A stretch of DNA of 64,000 bases, from NCBI GenBank assembly GCA_950295325.1, contig OX485803.1, positions 2,728,001-2,792,000 on the forward strand, given 5' to 3'. A model generated the notes under the pieces. The model had not been told where the DNA came from. It saw only the letters and a program-made list of their open reading frames with translations, and did not search any database. The translations under genes were made by a program, and so were the position numbers. How positions within the stretch are numbered: position 1 is the stretch's first letter; each line of letters begins with the position of its first letter. Positions 60,860-64,000 of the stretch are shown piece by piece. The stretch is from Polytrichum commune. Lineage: Eukaryota; Streptophyta; Polytrichopsida; Polytrichales; Polytrichaceae.

Positions 60860-61349
60860 ATAGATGTAGAACCAATCATCAAATAATTTATAGTGTGTGT
60901 TCGTAGGAGAAAGCAAAGGTGTGCAAAAAGCAATGAAAAACCAATGAATAGACATGTCACCATTGTTAAACATGAATAACTATTATATGGATGGCCTAGA
61001 GGTCGAATGCATCATCCACTTCAATTGCAATGGTCACAATGATCAATCATGTGCACATGACCTAACAAATCCCTATCCTTATCATGTAGCCTTCATTGCC
61101 CCTTGTTATCATTGATTGATAATATATAGTTTCTAAGTATTTATGTGACTCCCCACAATGGGTGATGACCCCCAATGATTTTGTTTTCCACCGTATTCTT
61201 GGGCCAGTGTAAAGGGTACATCAAGTGATAAGGAATGGCTAAGTGGTGAATTATTACAAGCTTGATTGAGCAAAAAGATTTAAAAAATAAGATGTTGTTT
61301 TATAGAGCATATTGGATGAGTTTGATATTGTTTGGTGAGTGTAAAGGTT

Positions 61350-61740
61350 CACTACTAGAAAATCATGACCAAATAAACAGAAAATTAACAGATCTATGTT
61401 GATCCGAGCACTGCAATGACCGGTTTCACTGATTTTTGAACTTTTGTAAAAATCAACAGTTTGTTGCCTACTTTTTTGTTGATTTGAATAGTACAATGAC
61501 CAAATCAACAAAATTTTAATAAATGTGGAATCTTTTTGGAAGCTTTTCGGAGCAACATATTTTTCTCTTGGCAAGTTTCCGGTCTTGCTAAGGTAGGGGT
61601 GCCAATTTCTGTGCGGGTCGGAAGCACCTATCTAGGTGCTTTAACTTGGATTTACAGAAACACCTATCAAGGTGTTTTTACCGTTCACAACGCTGCCAAC
61701 ATTTCATTGGCTGCTAGCGGTCGGTTTTAGAAATCCACCC
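61350..61740 (+). mobile_element. 5' terminus and subterminal region of a CACTA (En/Spm-type) transposon
   Basis: CACTACTAGAAAATC at 61350-61364 is the classic plant CACTA terminus. A ttgat...gtacaatgacc(a/g)-type subterminal repeat occurs at 61399-61428 and 61479-61508. Two small hairpins, AGCACCTATCTAGGTGCT (61623-61640) and AACACCTATCAAGGTGTT (61659-61676), follow, as is usual for the repeat-rich subterminal DNA to which TNPA-like proteins bind. The other terminus was not found, so the element continues right and may be broken by the LINE or run off the window. No transposase visible. Confidence 0.7.
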
Positions 61741-62600
61741 TGGGGATATACCACGTACCCTATGTGCGAGTGTTGGTCACTCTACAAGGTTTCCTTTAAA
61801 AATTTGTAGGAAATCATAGACATGTTGGAAAATTTTGATTTTTTCATAGTTGCTCTTGCACCAGTTTTGCGGAGCGTTCAAAATTTATATAAAAAAAATA
61901 AAAATTTCAACATCCCAACTAGGCACATCTGAAATTTGGACAAAAATTGGCACCGCTACCTTAAGAGTATTATTACCACCTAATCTCCCTTGGAGGTCCT
62001 TATTTTTTGGTCACCTCACTAAAAGGCAAAAAGGAGGGCTAGTCAACACCTCCCAAAAAGACAAGGGTCATAGGAGGCATGTTGCTAAATATTGAAATAT
62101 GTGCAATTAGGACTAGTACATGGACAAAAACAATACAAAAATGGATTTAGTGACACGCTTCCTATGACTCTTGTCATTTTGGAGATATTGTCCAACCCCC
62201 TTTTGCTTGTAGCGTTGGTTCTTTTGGTGCAACCTACATGTTCCTATCTTAGTTTGTTTTTATGTTATGGGATCATGTGTTGTTGGGTCCATATTAAAAC
62301 TTGTATCAATAGTACCAGTAAGCCTCTCTCATGTCAAAAACAAGTGATCTACATAAAGCTTCCCCGGCCACATGGCTCATGACAACATGTCAAAAGTAAA
62401 CAACATCAACTTATTGAGCATATTAGAATTGAATAAGTTTGCCTACATAATACCATAATATGTCACCCGTTTCCATGTCTCTTGATACTCTAAGATATAA
62501 AATACTCCAACCAATCATCAATGTATTTATCCATAAGATAAAAGTTTAATGTGCATAGCACCTTGAAACTTGTTGGGTGTAACGTGTGTGTGCCTATTGT
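61741..62600. other. no gene seen; probably CACTA interior or flank
   Basis: A short inverted repeat (gacaagggtcatagg 62060 / cctatgactcttgtc 62160) is the only structure. Chance ORFs only. Confidence 0.3.
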
Positions 62601-62987
62601 GAACAACTCTAAGATACTCTAAACATGACTACTGAAACACTGAAGATGTCTCAATAGGCCTCCAAATTATTGTTAGGTGGTTTTCATCAAAGGCCATTTT
62701 CATTGAAGTTAGAGCATTTGATTTCATTGCAAGCTTAAACATTGTCGCTTGCAGAGAGAAAGAACTCCGGTCTCCTTTAGGGGGCCGGAGTGAATAAAGT
62801 GTCTGTTCGTAGAACACCCTTGGCCATTACCCCAGGGTAATGGCGTTGGGTGTAATACTACTTCACCCTTTGCAGGGAGTAGACACTATATTAGTGACAG
62901 TTGTTTTACCGGTGAACCGGTAATATATTATTATTATTGTTCTTATTGTTATATGTTATTATCATTATTTTGACTTTATTATTTATC
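62600..62987 (-). other. putative 3' UTR of the LINE with two hairpins
   Basis: Downstream of the LINE reading frame on the minus strand. CCATTACCCCAGGGTAATGG (62824-62843) and ACTCCGG ... CCGGAGT (62765-62792) are strong stem-loops; a taataataata run lies near 62930. LINE reverse transcriptases often start on 3' UTR structures, so these may be recognition stems; this is inference. The exact 3' end of the insertion is not clear. Confidence 0.35.
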
Positions 62988-64000
62988 TTATGTGTGGTTT
63001 TGTATGTCTGTGATAGGTTGTCTATTTTCTATTCGCCTTTTATGGACTAGTATTAGGTGTGCATATTGTATGGCAATTAAGTTAATTTGTTTAAATGTGT
63101 TCCGAATTTGTGGGGGTGGAAGTTTAAGCTTTGTTTCGAGTTCTTTCATCGAGGGGATATGAGTGGTGGCCCTGGCACCTGCTGCTAGTACTATGAGTGG
63201 AGCGGTGTTCCATCCCCTTGCTATGATGTTGTTAATGAGTGGTTGATATTTTGTGGTTTTCCTTTCTCTAGTTTCAGCAGTAAACCTGTCATTGCAATAT
63301 GTGAATTCTATAAATTGGATAGTAATTTCTGGTGTAGGGGTGTCTGGTGGTGGATGGTTATATGGATGACCTATGACGCATAGTATGTCCGGTTTGAATC
63401 TAGCGTTGCAATGGCATCTCTGGGTACCACATGTACATGGTAGTAGCCATGTTGGTACTGTGTTTTCTTGGGGTATTTCATTGTATGTTCCTGCATTCAT
63501 GAGTATGTAGTGCCTTGAGACTTTATTTGAGATGAGGAGTTTACGTATTTCCCAAACTGCTTTGTTATGTCGTTTTGTTATTAATGCATGGATGTGTTGT
63601 TGTTTGCATTTAAGGAGTACATGTAACCATGTGTCTGCTTCTAAGGAGTTGCAGATGGGGCATGTATGGGATGGGTATGCGTCTCTACCGAAGAAAAGTT
63701 GTTTCCGAGCATGTCCCATATATTGTCCAGTTCTAAATTTTACTAGGCACGTTTTTTGTTTATCAGTGATGACATGACTATTCCAAAAATCATTTGAGAG
63801 TGTTTTGTCGATGTCTTTGTTATCAAGCCACTTGTGCAATTGGTGGGTTTGAGTGGCTATGATTTCAAGGTTATGTTTTTTGTCATGTTTAAGGATGTAT
63901 TTGCCAAGGTGTCTGATGGGACCTTTGTCAGGCGTTTCTTGCATTGAGTGCCACCAATCTCTTTGAAGGTAGTATGGTGTAGGGTGTGCGTGTTCATATG
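62988..64000 (-). CDS. C-terminal part of a LINE polyprotein with restriction-like endonuclease, runs off right edge
   Basis: Non-LTR retrotransposon protein; the part seen lies after the reverse transcriptase. The frame is open from the window edge to the stop at 62988 (about 337 codons). Counting from the Met at 63944: a CCHC knuckle at Cys95, Cys98, His108, Cys113 (CPICNSLEADTWLHVLLKC), then RHN at 125-127. Next is a PD-(D/E)xK nuclease layout: KPDI with Asp186, IEFT with Glu213, and a KTTKYQPL block with Lys232/Tyr233. This CCHC-RHN-PD-E-KY order is the hallmark of the R2/R4/NeSL-type restriction-like endonuclease, which nicks the target to prime reverse transcription, and not of the APE endonuclease of L1. 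An extra Cys cluster (CTCGTQRCHC, 170-179) sits before the nuclease. The visible part has no internal stop. The 5' part, including RT, is outside the window. Confidence 0.8.
   Translation of the reverse strand, partial: YEHAHPTPYYLQRDWWHSMQETPDKGPIRHLGKYILKHDKKHNLEIIATQTHQLHKWLDNKDIDKTLSNDFWNSHVITDKQKTCLVKFRTGQYMGHARKQLFFGRDAYPSHTCPICNSLEADTWLHVLLKCKQQHIHALITKRHNKAVWEIRKLLISNKVSRHYILMNAGTYNEIPQENTVPTWLLPCTCGTQRCHCNARFKPDILCVIGHPYNHPPPDTPTPEITIQFIEFTYCNDRFTAETRERKTTKYQPLINNIIARGWNTAPLIVLAAGARATTHIPSMKELETKLKLPPPQIRNTFKQINLIAIQYAHLILVHKRRIENRQPITDIQNHT

Larger units (their letters stand above)
58960..61349. other. no gene seen; MITEs and microsatellite
   Basis: Contains the foldback at 59833-60042, the (CT)n(CA)n tract at 60082-60151 and the MITE at 60319-60859. 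59420-59780 may be a further MITE: it ends gtgaaccggccctaa but no left partner was found. Confidence 0.4.

Overview
This window looks like a gene-poor, AT-rich nuclear segment of a land-plant genome. The main evidence is a transporter gene of the plant SLC35F5-like type with a telo-box leader, GT-AG introns, plant-type DNA transposons (hAT, Harbinger-like, CACTA and TA-flanked MITEs), long solo LTRs and many microsatellites. Two further signs hint at a seedless plant (bryophyte, lycophyte or fern). One is a restriction-like-endonuclease LINE at the right edge, since seed-plant LINEs are mostly L1 or RTE types. The other is a decayed kinase whose APE-side motifs resemble moss and lycophyte kinases. 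The species cannot be fixed from the sequence.

Layout. 0-0.6 kb: 5' part of a minus-strand coiled-coil gene that runs off the left edge. 0.6-22 kb: no convincing gene, but a dense field of MITEs in three groups: ~503-bp Harbinger/Tourist-like copies, a TA-flanked clan whose TIRs share TGGTATTTAGTGTCA, and short foldbacks. 22.8-23.5 kb: dead protein-kinase copy. 25.5-39.6 kb: a nested stack in which every level has matching target-site duplications (TSDs). A ~2.98-kb solo LTR (A, TSD TAACA) holds a ~0.97-kb solo LTR (C, TSD ATAGG), which holds two complete hAT transposons (TSDs GTCCCGGG and GAGCTAAC). 40.1-43.8 kb: a 1.84-kb unit duplicated in tandem, of unknown nature. 44.6-45.1 kb: last two exons of an unrecognised minus-strand gene. 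45.2-48.1 kb: a second copy (B, TSD CCCTT) of the 2.9-kb LTR. 48.1-48.6 kb: an ORF open right up to the border of B. 51.2-52.5 kb: the one clearly intact host gene, an intronless SLC35F5-like transporter. 53-55 kb: weak exon-like pieces. 55-61 kb: more MITEs. 61.35 kb: a CACTA terminus. 63-64 kb: 3' end of a LINE with an R2-type endonuclease domain.

How the parts relate. Little here acts as an operon or pathway. The window is mainly a record of transposition: old solo LTRs, then a younger solo LTR, then hAT insertions with perfect TIRs and TSDs. Autonomous-type coding capacity is seen only for the two hATs and, in part, the LINE. No autonomous partner for the MITE clans lies in the window. 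No rRNA gene, tRNA gene, CRISPR array or prokaryote-style operon was found.
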